A stretch of 41,860 nt of DNA from Ruegeria sp. (GTDB lineage: Bacteria; Pseudomonadota; Alphaproteobacteria; Rhodobacterales; Rhodobacteraceae). Each line of letters begins with the position of its first letter. Position 1 is the stretch's first letter. Of this stretch, positions 8,029 to 15,511 are shown piece by piece. The stretch spans positions 12,113-53,972 of the forward strand of contig NZ_JALCBM010000017.1 in NCBI RefSeq assembly GCF_028066395.1, in the 5' to 3' direction. Under the pieces are notes generated by a model. That model did no database searches, had not been told where the DNA came from, and saw only the letters and a program-made list of their open reading frames with translations. Both the position numbers and the translations under genes were made by a program.

Positions 8029-8092
8029 TCGCAAAATCCCGCAGGTCTGTTAACATATGCATATTCAGAGGTATTTGCTGACGGAGCCCCCC

Positions 8093-8476
8093 ATGACGCG
8101 CAGAATCAAATCCGCTTTGGCCCTTTTGGCCGGGAATGCCATCGGATTGCTGCTGGCGGCGCTGCTGCTGTCCGGGTTTGCGATCAGGCCGATCTCGTTC
8201 ATCGTTGTCGTGCTTGTCTTCACCGTGGTGCAGGTGGTGGCCGAGCCGTTGATCCTGAAGCTTGGGGAAAAGAAAGCGCCCGCGCTGAAAGGCGGGATCG
8301 CGCTGATCGTGACCTTCGTGGGGTTGCTGGTGACCGATCTGATCACCGCCGGGCTGACCGTTGGTGGCCTTTCGAACCTGTTGGCGGCGACGCTGCTTGT
8401 CTGGCTGGGTGCGCTGATCGCCAGCGTTGTGCTGCCGATCTATGTGTTCAAGGAACTGCGTGAGCCGAAAAAATAG
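8093..8476 (+). CDS. Small four-helix membrane protein, phage-holin-family-IV-like
   Basis: A 127-residue hydrophobic protein with about four membrane helices: ALALLAGNAIGLLLAALLL, FIVVVLVFTVVQVVAE, GIALIVTFVGLLVTDLIT and LLAATLLVWLGALIASVVL, ending in a basic tail ELREPKK. The pattern resembles small chromosomal proteins annotated as holin superfamily IV; there is no lysis cassette nearby, so a phage role is unlikely. The ATG at 8093 is preferred over one at 8057 because GGAG (8083-8086) precedes it at good spacing. Function unknown. It ends flush against the convergent PLP-enzyme gene. Confidence 0.7.
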   Translation: MTRRIKSALALLAGNAIGLLLAALLLSGFAIRPISFIVVVLVFTVVQVVAEPLILKLGEKKAPALKGGIALIVTFVGLLVTDLITAGLTVGGLSNLLAATLLVWLGALIASVVLPIYVFKELREPKK

Positions 8477-9574
8477 CTACAGCGCGTTCAGGCTGGCCTC
8501 AAGCGCCTGCCATAGCTCCTCCACCGGCTCGCACCCGACAGAGATGCGGATAAAGGCGGGATCGACATCGTCACCCCAGCGCGCACGCCGCTCGGCCGAG
8601 CTGTGGACGCCGCCGAATGAGGTCGCGGGCCGCAGCATCGGGCAGCTGTTGATGAAGGCTTCGGCCTTGGCTTCGCTGTCCAGTGTGATTGACAGAAGGA
8701 ACCCGAACCGGGCGGTCTGAGCCTGCGCCAATGCGTGCGACGGATCGCCGGGCAGGCCGGGATAGCGGATGGTCCGCACCGTCGCATGATCGGCCAGCCG
8801 TTCGGCGATAATCTGCGCCGACGAACACATGCGGTCAAAGCGGACGTCCAGCGTTTCCAACCCGCGATGCAGCAACCATGCCTCATGCGGGCCGGGGATC
8901 GCGCCCGAGACGCGCCGCCATTCCTCGACCCGATCCATGATCTGCGCGTTGCGGCTGGTGACATGGCCCATCAGCAGGTCGGAATGTCCGCCCATGGCCT
9001 TGGTGTCCGACGACACGACCACATCGACACCCAGATCCAGCGGGCGCTGGCCCAGCGGCGTCATGGTCGTGTTGTCAGCGATAGTAAGACCGCCTGCGGC
9101 GCGCACGGCAGAGGCGATGGCGGGCAGGTCCATCATGTCCAGCCCGGGGTTGGACGGGCTTTCCAGAAAGACCACATCGAAGCCGTCAAACCCGCCTTCG
9201 TCAAAGGCCGTGGTCGGACGTTCCGTGACCGAGACGCCCAGCCCGGACAGGAACCGGTCGGCCAGCACGCGGGTCACATAGTACCCGTCGGACGGGATCA
9301 ACAGGCGGGTTCCGGCCTTCACTGTCGCAAACAGGGCCGCCGAAATTGCACCCATGCCGGATGGGAAGGTCAGGCAGGGGGCACCCTCAAGATGGGCCAG
9401 AAGGTGCTCCAGATGCTCCCATGTGGCGTTGTCCACGCGGCCATAGGTGGGTAACCCGTCCGGCGCGCCGGGCAGATGGTACATGCTGCTTTGGGTCAGG
9501 GGCAGCGCAATCGGCTCACCCGGGTTCAACGCATTGCCGCGCAGGTGCAGCATCTCTCCGGTCTTGGGTGCCAT
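8477..9574 (-). CDS. Cys/Met metabolism PLP-dependent enzyme (cystathionine lyase/synthase family)
   Basis: A 365-residue fold-type I PLP enzyme of the trans-sulfuration family. Features are the N-terminal YGRVDNATWEHLE (phosphate-binding Tyr/Arg region), FPSGMGAISAALFA, the PLP-contacting ADNTTMTPLGQRPLDLG, and the Schiff-base lysine in SSDTKAMGGHSDLLMG. The last differs from the usual SATKY(I/L)GGHSD, so the substrate may not be plain cystathionine. The C-terminal ATSFGGVHSSAE and RISVGCEP match the family. Beta-lyase, gamma-lyase or a related activity cannot be separated by eye. It follows the LOG gene after three bases and is probably co-transcribed. Confidence 0.85.
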   Translation of the reverse strand: MAPKTGEMLHLRGNALNPGEPIALPLTQSSMYHLPGAPDGLPTYGRVDNATWEHLEHLLAHLEGAPCLTFPSGMGAISAALFATVKAGTRLLIPSDGYYVTRVLADRFLSGLGVSVTERPTTAFDEGGFDGFDVVFLESPSNPGLDMMDLPAIASAVRAAGGLTIADNTTMTPLGQRPLDLGVDVVVSSDTKAMGGHSDLLMGHVTSRNAQIMDRVEEWRRVSGAIPGPHEAWLLHRGLETLDVRFDRMCSSAQIIAERLADHATVRTIRYPGLPGDPSHALAQAQTARFGFLLSITLDSEAKAEAFINSCPMLRPATSFGGVHSSAERRARWGDDVDPAFIRISVGCEPVEELWQALEASLNAL

Positions 9575-9577
9575 TGC

Positions 9578-10420
9578 TTACCGCCCCGGGATTTCGCTGC
9601 GGGGCGGGGCGGGTTCCCAGTTTTCGATGATATCAACCGCCTCTTGCGCGGTATCGACAAAGCGGAACAGGTCGAGGTCTTCGTCCGAGATCGTGCCCGC
9701 ATCGGCCAGCGCCGCCCAGTTGATGACTTTTTCCCAGAATGCGCGACCGAACAGCAGGAAGGGTACGCGTTCCATCCGCCCGGTCTGGATCAGGGTCAGG
9801 GATTCGAACAGCTCATCCATGGTGCCGAACCCGCCGGGGAAGATGGTGATGGCGCGGGCGCGCATCAGGAAATGCATCTTGCGGATGGCGAAATAGTGGA
9901 AGTTGAAGCTGAGGTCGGGCGTCACATACTCATTCGGCGCCTGCTCGTGCGGCAACACGATGTTCAGCCCGATGGAACAGCCGCCCGCATCTTGCGCGCC
10001 ACGATTTCCGGCCTCCATCACACCCGGTCCGCCGCCGGTGACGATCACGTTCTCGCGGCAGCCCGAGGCGTTGGATTTCTCGGTCATCAGCCGGGCGAAC
10101 TCGCGGGCTTCGTCGTAATACTCCGACAGGTCCGCCAGCGTTTGCGTCCGCGCGGTGTGTTTCTGCGACGGCTCGGGGATGCGCGCGCCGCCGAACATCA
10201 CGATGGTCGAGGTGATCTGACGCTCGCTCATCAGCATCTCGGGCTTGAGCAGTTCCAGTTGCAGCCGCACCGGGCGCAGTTCGTCCCGGCATAGGAAATC
10301 ATCGTCAGCAAAGGCAAGGCGATAAGCGGGTGAGCGGGTCTGCGGCGTGTCCGGCACTTCGCTTGCGGTCGAACGGTCGGTCTGTGCGTCACGGAAGGGG
10401 CTGAGGCGATCTTCTCTCAT
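9578..10420 (-). CDS. LOG-family (TIGR00730) nucleotide phosphoribohydrolase
   Basis: A 280-residue Rossmann-fold protein of the lysine-decarboxylase-like / LOG group, which cleaves cytokinin nucleotides or AMP to base and ribose 5-phosphate. Both signature motifs are present: GGGPGVMEAGNRGA and PGGFGTMDELFE, with the catalytic Arg/Glu in the expected spacing. The roughly 80-residue N-terminal extension before IVMFGGARIP is typical of the longer bacterial subgroup. The ATG at 10420 (MREDRLSPFRD) is preferred to one at 10498, which would add 26 residues of poor coding character and abut the divergent gene. The physiological substrate is uncertain. Confidence 0.87.
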   Translation of the reverse strand: MREDRLSPFRDAQTDRSTASEVPDTPQTRSPAYRLAFADDDFLCRDELRPVRLQLELLKPEMLMSERQITSTIVMFGGARIPEPSQKHTARTQTLADLSEYYDEAREFARLMTEKSNASGCRENVIVTGGGPGVMEAGNRGAQDAGGCSIGLNIVLPHEQAPNEYVTPDLSFNFHYFAIRKMHFLMRARAITIFPGGFGTMDELFESLTLIQTGRMERVPFLLFGRAFWEKVINWAALADAGTISDEDLDLFRFVDTAQEAVDIIENWEPAPPRSEIPGR

Positions 10421-10500
10421 AATTTTTGTGTCCCAAGCTTGCCTGAATGACAAACAGCTATAGGGTTCGCGGATGAAGTGCCAGTCACGGAAAGACAATA

Positions 10501-11418
10501 ATGGATAGGAAGACTGAAATATCCACGGCGCGGGATCGCATCGATGGCCACGCGCAGGTGACGCCGGTGATGGACAGCCACGCCTTTGGCCTGGGCTATC
10601 CGGTGGCGATGAAGCTGGAGCATTTGCAGCATACCGGCAGTTTCAAGGCGCGCGGGGCGTTCAACACGCTGCTGGGCACGGATGTGCCGCAGGCGGGCGT
10701 GGTGGCCGCGTCGGGGGGCAATCATGGGGCTGCAGCGGCCTATGCGGCGCGGGCGCTGGGCCATCCGGCCAAGATTTTCGTGCCGGAAATGGCGGGCCCG
10801 TCCAAGATTGCTCTGATCGAACGGATCGGTGCTGACCTGAGCGTGGTGCCCGGCGAATACGCCAACGCCTTATCCATGGCCCAAGACCATGAGACGGCCA
10901 CCGGTGCGATGCAGATCCATGCCTATGATGCCCCCGCCACGGTGGCCGGGCAGGGCACGTGCTTTGCCGAATGGGACGCGCAGGGTTTGCAGGCTGACAC
11001 GGTTCTGGTGGCCGTTGGTGGCGGAGGTCTGATCGCGGGCGCGTTGGCGTGGTTTCAGGGCGCGCGCAAGGTTGTGGCGGTTGAACCCGAAACCTCCTGC
11101 GCGCTGAACGCCGCGTTGCAGGCCGGTGCGCCGGTGGATGTCTCAGTGTCCGGGATCGCCGCCAACGCGCTGGGCGCGCGGCGGATCGGCGGGATATGTT
11201 TCGAACTGGCGCAGGGGATGACCTCGGTTCTGGTCTCGGACGAGGCTATCGCCGCTGCGCAAAGCGCGTTGTGGCAGGCCCATCGCATTCTGGTCGAACC
11301 GGCAGGGGCCGCAGCTTTGGCGGCACTGACCAGCGGGGCCTACACGCCCGCGCCGGGCGAAAAGGTTGCGGTTCTGATCTGCGGTGGAAATATCGCCCCG
11401 GACCCGCTGTCGGGGTGA
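10501..11418 (+). CDS. Threonine/serine dehydratase-type PLP enzyme
   Basis: A 305-residue fold-type II PLP enzyme. The Schiff-base lysine is in HTGSFKARGA, the substrate loop is ASGGNHGAA, and the phosphate-binding glycine loop is VAVGGGGLIAGA. It lacks the C-terminal ACT-like regulatory domain of biosynthetic IlvA, so it is a short catabolic-type dehydratase turning threonine or serine into a 2-oxo acid and ammonia; a racemase or hydroxyaspartate dehydratase is possible in this family. GGAAAG precedes ATG at suitable spacing. The GntR gene 44 bases downstream may regulate it. Confidence 0.85.
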   Translation: MDRKTEISTARDRIDGHAQVTPVMDSHAFGLGYPVAMKLEHLQHTGSFKARGAFNTLLGTDVPQAGVVAASGGNHGAAAAYAARALGHPAKIFVPEMAGPSKIALIERIGADLSVVPGEYANALSMAQDHETATGAMQIHAYDAPATVAGQGTCFAEWDAQGLQADTVLVAVGGGGLIAGALAWFQGARKVVAVEPETSCALNAALQAGAPVDVSVSGIAANALGARRIGGICFELAQGMTSVLVSDEAIAAAQSALWQAHRILVEPAGAAALAALTSGAYTPAPGEKVAVLICGGNIAPDPLSG

Positions 11419-11427
11419 AAAATCCGC

Positions 11428-11462
11428 TTGTGGAAATGGGTTGTGATTTTTATCTATAATCC
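11428..11462 (+). promoter_or_regulatory. Candidate promoter giving a leaderless GntR message
   Basis: TTGTGG (11428-11433) is followed after 17 bases by TATCTA (11451-11456), then six bases to the ATG at 11463, so transcription would begin at or next to the start codon. A full TATAAT overlaps at 11455-11460 but is too close to the ATG to serve this start. No Shine-Dalgarno sequence is present. Confidence 0.35.
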
Positions 11463-12062
11463 ATGACCGCGACCATCGCCGACACGATCTATCAGGAACT
11501 CAGCCAGCAAATCATCACAGGTGATCTGCTGGCCGGAGAGAAGCTGCGCCAGGATCACATCGCCCGCTCGTTCGAGACCAGCCATGTGCCGGTGCGCGAA
11601 GCCTTGCTGCGGCTTGAGGCGCACGGGCTGGCCAAAAGCGAGCCGCGCCGGGGCATGCGCGTGACGGCCCTGGACCCCGCCGAAGTGCGCGAGGTGATCG
11701 AGATGCGCGTGGCGCTGGAAACGCTGGCGCTGCAGCATTCGGTGCAGAACATGACACCTGCGGCGCTGAAACTGGCCGATGACGCCCGGCTGGCCTGTGA
11801 CGCAGCAGACAACATGCCTGCGTGGGAGGCCCGCAACCGCGCCTTTCACCGCGCCATCCTGACCCCCTGCGGTCTACCGCGCCTGTTGCACACGATTGAC
11901 GACCTGCACATCGCCAGCGCCCGCCATCTGTTTGTCCAATGGCGTCCGAAATGGGTGCAGCGTGTCGATACCGATCATGCGGCCATCATACAGGCGTTGA
12001 AGACCCGGGATGTGACCTCGGCCAGCGCGATTCTGGTACGCCATATTCGCCGGTCAAACTAG
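11463..12062 (+). CDS. GntR-family transcriptional regulator, FCD (FadR) subgroup
   Basis: A 199-residue regulator. The N-terminal winged helix (residues 5-70) shows IYQELSQQIITGDLLAGEKL, then HIARSFETSHVPVREALLRLEAHGLA and the wing PRRGMRVTAL. The C-terminal FCD domain is all helical and holds the metal-ligand positions D/N, H, H, H, in part NRAFHRAIL and DTDHAAIIQAL. Such proteins sense small carboxylic or amino acids. Its position 44 bases after the dehydratase suggests that gene as a target. The final FCD helices are slightly short compared with typical 215-240-residue members. Confidence 0.88.
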   Translation: MTATIADTIYQELSQQIITGDLLAGEKLRQDHIARSFETSHVPVREALLRLEAHGLAKSEPRRGMRVTALDPAEVREVIEMRVALETLALQHSVQNMTPAALKLADDARLACDAADNMPAWEARNRAFHRAILTPCGLPRLLHTIDDLHIASARHLFVQWRPKWVQRVDTDHAAIIQALKTRDVTSASAILVRHIRRSN

Positions 12063-12125
12063 GCCCATACCCCTGCTGATACGTTCCGAGCCGGGATTGC
12101 CGTAAACGGGGCCCTTCACGTCGCA

Positions 12126-12154
12126 TTGCGCCTTGGGTTCGGCTTGCGTATAGG
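12126..12154 (+). promoter_or_regulatory. Candidate sigma70 promoter of dapD
   Basis: TTGCGC (12126-12131), 17 bases, TATAGG (12149-12154), about 38 bases before the dapD start. The spacing is ideal but the hexamers are only moderate matches. It lies in the 130-base gap after the GntR gene. Prediction by eye. Confidence 0.35.
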
Positions 12155-12192
12155 CCACACCAACGCAAACCGAGTCAGCAGGGAGCCCTCAC

Positions 12193-13020
12193 ATGTCCAA
12201 CGCGCAACTGGAAGCCGCCATCGAAGCCGCCTGGGAGGCGCGCGACACCATCACCCCCGCCACCACCGGTGAGCAACGCGAAGCCATCGAAGATACGTTG
12301 AACGCGCTGGACAGCGGCAAGCTGCGCGTGGCTGAAAAGCTGGAAAGCGGTGACTGGCATGTGAACCAATGGGCCAAAAAGGCGGTTCTGCTGGGCTTTC
12401 GCATCAAGGATATGGAAATCCAGTCCGGTGGCCCACAGGATGGCGGCTGGTGGGACAAGGTGGACAGCAAGTTCGCCGGTTGGGGCGAAAACCAGTGGCG
12501 TGCCGCTGGCTTCCGTGCGGTGCCGAACTGCGTGGTCCGCAAATCCGCCTTTATCGCGCCAGGCGTGGTGCTGATGCCGTCCTTCGTGAACCTGGGCGCC
12601 TATGTGGACGAAGGCACCATGGTCGACACCTGGGCCACCGTGGGTTCCTGCGCGCAGATCGGCAAGAACGTACACCTGTCCGGTGGCGTCGGTATCGGCG
12701 GTGTGCTGGAACCGATGCAGGCTGGTCCGACCATCATCGAAGACAACTGCTTTATCGGTGCGCGTTCCGAAGTGGTCGAGGGCTGCATCGTCCGCGAGGG
12801 CTCGGTTCTGGGCATGGGCGTCTATATCGGCAAATCCACCAAGATCGTCGACCGCGAAACGGGTGAGGTCACCTATGGCGAGGTTCCGCCCTATTCGGTG
12901 GTTGTTTCGGGCTCGATGCCATCGAAGAACAACATCAGCCTGTATTGCGCGGTGATCGTGAAGCGGGTGGATGAAAAGACCCGTTCGAAAACCGGGATCA
13001 ACGAGCTGCTGCGCGACTGA
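12193..13020 (+). CDS. dapD: Tetrahydrodipicolinate N-succinyltransferase DapD
   Basis: A 275-residue enzyme that succinylates tetrahydrodipicolinate in the lysine/meso-diaminopimelate pathway. The helical N-terminal domain (to about residue 95) is followed by a left-handed beta-helix of hexapeptide repeats ([21 protein letters not shown] onward) containing the extended loop EPMQAG and the segment [24 protein letters not shown] that closes the protein. Length equals the E. coli enzyme. GGGAG at 12181-12185 supports the start. dapE, encoding the step two enzymes later, lies 2.5 kb downstream but is not in the same transcript, since a terminator follows dapD. Confidence 0.97.
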   Translation: MSNAQLEAAIEAAWEARDTITPATTGEQREAIEDTLNALDSGKLRVAEKLESGDWHVNQWAKKAVLLGFRIKDMEIQSGGPQDGGWWDKVDSKFAGWGENQWRAAGFRAVPNCVVRKSAFIAPGVVLMPSFVNLGAYVDEGTMVDTWATVGSCAQIGKNVHLSGGVGIGGVLEPMQAGPTIIEDNCFIGARSEVVEGCIVREGSVLGMGVYIGKSTKIVDRETGEVTYGEVPPYSVVVSGSMPSKNNISLYCAVIVKRVDEKTRSKTGINELLRD

Positions 13021-13038
13021 TCAATTAGACAGAATTGG

Positions 13039-13070
13039 AAAGGCCGGGGTGTGCTGCCCCGGCCTTTTTT
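13039..13070 (+). terminator. Rho-independent terminator of dapD
   Basis: AGGCCGGGG (13041-13049) pairs with CCCCGGCCT (13057-13065) around a 7-base loop, extended by two A-T pairs, and runs directly into a stretch of T ending at 13070. It starts 18 bases after the dapD stop. A textbook intrinsic terminator. Confidence 0.93.
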
Positions 13071-13149
13071 GTTTTCGCAAGAGGCTTCAGATATCGAACG
13101 TAATAAGCTCTGATCTGATCGCCTCGTCAGGACTAAAACCTGTGTTGGG

Positions 13150-13638
13150 TTAGCGATCCTCGCCGGGCCGCTCGACTTCTTTTCTGGGCTCCGAAGGTTC
13201 TTCACTTTCCTCTTCTTCGCCTTCGGTTTGCTCTTCTTCGTCACCGGAACGGCCTTCGCCCTTCGGTTCACCTTCGGATTCGGAGCGGCCTTCGTTCTCG
13301 CCTTCGGACTCACTCTCGTTTTCACCTTCGGATTCGCTTTCGCCTTCGGACTCGCCCTCGCTCTCGCCCTCAGACTCGCTTTCACCCTCAGACTCGCCTT
13401 CGGACTCGCCTCCGCCTTCGGACTCACCACCGCCCTCGGATTCACCTTCGCTTTCAGATTCGCCCTCGCCTTCGGACTCACCTTCGCGTTCACCTTCGGA
13501 CTCGGCTTCGCCGTCGCCACCACCTTCTTGGGCATAAGCAGAATTGGCCCAAAGAACCGAGAGCGCGGCTGTGGCCGGTGCCAGCGCCAGCGCGATCAAA
13601 CTTGCCATGACGGTCAGGAATTTAGACATAATACTCAT
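13150..13638 (-). CDS. Exported, highly acidic Glu/Ser/Gly-repeat protein
   Basis: A 162-residue protein that I cannot assign to a family. Residues 1-36 form a signal peptide or single anchor (ASLIALALAPATAALSVLWANSAYA, then QEGGG). Residues 44-126 are almost only Glu, Ser and Gly in a loose GESE/GEGE rhythm, followed by a more mixed acidic tail with some Lys and Arg. The mature chain is strongly negative and should be disordered outside the cytoplasm. Plausible roles are cation binding or a matrix component, both inference. AAGGTG precedes ATG. The antisense strand is also open because of the repeat, but the signal peptide marks this strand as coding. Confidence 0.75.
   Translation of the reverse strand: MSIMSKFLTVMASLIALALAPATAALSVLWANSAYAQEGGGDGEAESEGEREGESEGEGESESEGESEGGGESEGGGESEGESEGESESEGESEGESEGESESEGENESESEGENEGRSESEGEPKGEGRSGDEEEQTEGEEEESEEPSEPRKEVERPGEDR
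13261..13509 (-). repeat. Degenerate repeats coding for Glu-Ser-Glu-Gly units
   Basis: Within the acidic exported protein, this stretch repeats units such as GAG-AGC-GAG-GGC with many synonymous differences (GAA/GAG; TCT, TCC and AGC for Ser). The protein pattern is kept while the DNA has drifted, which argues that the acidic sequence itself is under selection. It is not a CRISPR: no conserved repeat/spacer spacing. Confidence 0.8.
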
Positions 13639-13815
13639 CTGACTTCACCTTTTTCAAAAAACGAAACAATAGTCCCTGTATTGTAGTTTTTGTTGAATTC
13701 GACCCGTATCAGCCTCGTCGGGCCACAATTGGATGAGCCAGATTCAGCGCATTGTCGCGCGCGGTATCGGCCAATTCCTGCCGTTTTCAATCAACCGGAA
13801 TCCAGTTTCATCTGA

Positions 13816-13830
13816 CCTCAATTTTTGAGG
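13816..13830. repeat. Small perfect inverted repeat in the acidic-protein upstream gap
   Basis: CCTCAA and TTGAGG flank three T residues. It lies in the 265-base stretch 13639-13903 between the divergent acidic-protein gene and a small hypothetical gene. That stretch otherwise shows no gene or clear promoter. Its role is unknown; it may be chance. Confidence 0.3.
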
Positions 13831-13903
13831 GAAATCCCCGCATGCGGCGCGAGATCGCGGAATGAGTTGACCCCCACAAGGTGCGCACGTAAATGCAGGC
13901 GGC

Positions 13904-14248
13904 ATGGAAAAGCAGAAAAAACCCTCGCGCCAGCAGGTCTATACCTTGCTGGTTCAGATCGGTCGCAAGGACGGTGACGGGCTGCCCGAAGGGGCGACCG
14001 GGGCGGCGTTGATGTGTTTTGCCAGCGGCGTGGACGAGGCCGAGGCGGTGCGCGAAACCGTGGCCATCCTGAAACAGGCTGACACGGCACCGCTGGATGT
14101 CACCGGCTATGGCACATTGGCCGAGCGCGAGGCGCAGGGTCATGACATTGATCCGGATGAACGCGCCCTGATGCAGCGTGCGCTGGATGAAAACGCGGTG
14201 ATCGTCGCGCAGATGACGCCGTTTTTCGGGGATGAGGAACCGGCCTAG
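13904..14248 (+). CDS. Conserved-looking small cytosolic protein, function unknown
   Basis: A 114-residue acidic protein, [22 protein letters not shown] at the start and [11 protein letters not shown] at the end. No signal peptide, membrane helix or cysteine cluster. Predicted alternating strands and helices ([30 protein letters not shown]) suggest a compact alpha/beta fold. I do not recognise the family. Codon use is like that of its neighbours, and its stop overlaps the end of the convergent receptor gene by four bases, both consistent with a real gene. The ribosome site (AGGCGG, three bases before ATG) is weak. Confidence 0.6.
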   Translation: MEKQKKPSRQQVYTLLVQIGRKDGDGLPEGATGAALMCFASGVDEAEAVRETVAILKQADTAPLDVTGYGTLAEREAQGHDIDPDERALMQRALDENAVIVAQMTPFFGDEEPA

Positions 14249-15303
14249 TTCCGGTTGCCGAACCACTTGCGGTAAATTTCGTCATAGGTGCCGTCCTCAC
14301 GCAGGGCCAGCAGGGCCTGATTGACCTCTTCCACCAGGGGTGAGCCGGTGGGGAAGGCAATACCGTAGTTTTCGCGCATGAAAACCCCGCCGGTCATGGA
14401 TGCGATCCGGCGGCCTTCATGGGATGCGAAATAGGACAGGATGGGCGCGTCAAAGACCACGGCGTCCAGATCCTCGGCGGTGAAGGCGGCCAGCAGCGTA
14501 TCCAGATCCTCATAGCCCGAGAACTCGATCTCGCGCCGGATCAGGAAGCTTGCCGAGGTCGAATCCGCGATGGTGCCGACCTGTTTGCCGTAAAGATCAT
14601 TGATCGAGTTCACATTGCCGGTGATCGCGTCCACCGTCATGACCGATGTGATGCGGGCGGTAAAGACCGACACGATGAACAGCGAGGAAACCACCAGCAC
14701 CACGCCCAGCAGACGCCCGAAGGGGGTGCGCGGCATGCGTTCCTCGAACCCGCCATTGACCACCAGGTTGAGCGCCCACCAGAAAGACGGGAACCAGGCC
14801 TCGTTGAGCTTGCGGTCGAAATAGGGCTGCGCGCGGCGTTCGAACCCCCACATCAGCATGCCGCCACCCAGCAGGATGGCAAAGGCCAGCCCGATGGCGA
14901 TGAACAGTTCGCGCGACAGCAGGGCCTGCAACAGCGACGGCTGGCGTGCGGCCTCGGACGGGACCATGATCTGTAGCCCGGCCTCGAAGATCGGCTGGCT
15001 GAAATCCATCCGGGTTTCACGCGATGCGGTGATCGAGATGTTGGCGATTGCCAGATCGGCGGTGCCGTCCTGCACTGCGCCCAGCATGTCGCCAAAGGCA
15101 TCGGTCCGGTTGACGGTGTAGTCCCAGCCCAACGCCTCGGCCAGCGCAGCCAGCAGATCCATGGAAAAACCGGTTTCGGCCCCGTCTTCGACATAGGAAA
15201 ACGGAGGGCGGGTCACAGTGGTGACCGTAAGGGACTGGGCCTGGCTTTGCTGGGCAAGAACCGTGAAAGTCAGGCAGATCAGGGCGAAGAGCGCGCGCAT
15301 CAT
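14245..15303 (-). CDS. Prokaryotic ionotropic glutamate-receptor homologue (GluR0-like ligand-gated channel)
   Basis: A 352-residue membrane protein with the order signal peptide (1-22), ligand-binding lobe S1 (about 25-120), helix M1 (133-154), re-entrant pore segment (about 170-187), helix M2 (197-220), lobe S2 (about 221-352). S1 has [14 protein letters not shown], in which R95 corresponds to the arginine that binds the amino acid carboxylate in this fold. The split periplasmic-binding domain around an ion-channel module is diagnostic of GluR0-type receptors. The pore reads [20 protein letters not shown]: the TVGYGD potassium filter is replaced. The ligand is probably an amino acid; selectivity is unknown. 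It could also be a non-conducting sensor. Confidence 0.82.
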   Translation of the reverse strand: MMRALFALICLTFTVLAQQSQAQSLTVTTVTRPPFSYVEDGAETGFSMDLLAALAEALGWDYTVNRTDAFGDMLGAVQDGTADLAIANISITASRETRMDFSQPIFEAGLQIMVPSEAARQPSLLQALLSRELFIAIGLAFAILLGGGMLMWGFERRAQPYFDRKLNEAWFPSFWWALNLVVNGGFEERMPRTPFGRLLGVVLVVSSLFIVSVFTARITSVMTVDAITGNVNSINDLYGKQVGTIADSTSASFLIRREIEFSGYEDLDTLLAAFTAEDLDAVVFDAPILSYFASHEGRRIASMTGGVFMRENYGIAFPTGSPLVEEVNQALLALREDGTYDEIYRKWFGNRN

Positions 15304-15352
15304 GGTGAATTTACCTGTTTCGCGGCCCTGTAACGCAATTGTGCGTCGGGCA

Positions 15353-15378
15353 GCAAGGTGGTCGCAGGGTCACCTTGC
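15353..15378. promoter_or_regulatory. Inverted repeat between the receptor gene and dapE
   Basis: GCAAGGTG (15353-15360) and CACCTTGC (15371-15378) form perfect 8-bp arms with a 10-bp spacer, in the 208-base gap between the divergent receptor and dapE genes. The centre-to-centre distance is close to two helical turns, as for a dimeric regulator. No other feature was recognised in this gap. Confidence 0.45.
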
Positions 15379-15511
15379 ATGTTTTATTGGGGTCTCATGG
15401 TGAAAGGCCGGGTCGAAATGGGCAAATTTTTGCCGGATTGGGGTTGGCAATTCGGCCAATTCGTTGAATCTGTGCGCGAACCCAGACGGGACCCCATGCG
15501 TGAGGCATCTG

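Noticed and set aside
11455-11460. Consensus TATAAT as the -10 of the GntR gene
   Set aside because: Only two bases separate it from the ATG, so the message would start within the coding sequence, and no -35 sits 16-18 bases upstream.
13261-13509. Possible CRISPR-like array
   Set aside because: Repeats are short, degenerate and in frame with a coding sequence; there are no constant-length spacers and no cas genes.
12891-13535. Open frame in another minus-strand frame, rich in Lys/Ala/Pro repeats
   Set aside because: It is a frame-shifted reading of the same repeat, runs through the dapD terminator and into the 3' end of dapD antisense, and has no start signal.
13228-13686. Long open frame on the plus strand opposite the acidic repeat protein, coding a very hydrophobic Phe/Leu/Ala chain
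   Set aside because: It is the antisense of the Glu/Ser/Gly repeats: a biased codon pattern keeps the other strand free of stops. It has no ribosome site and no domain.
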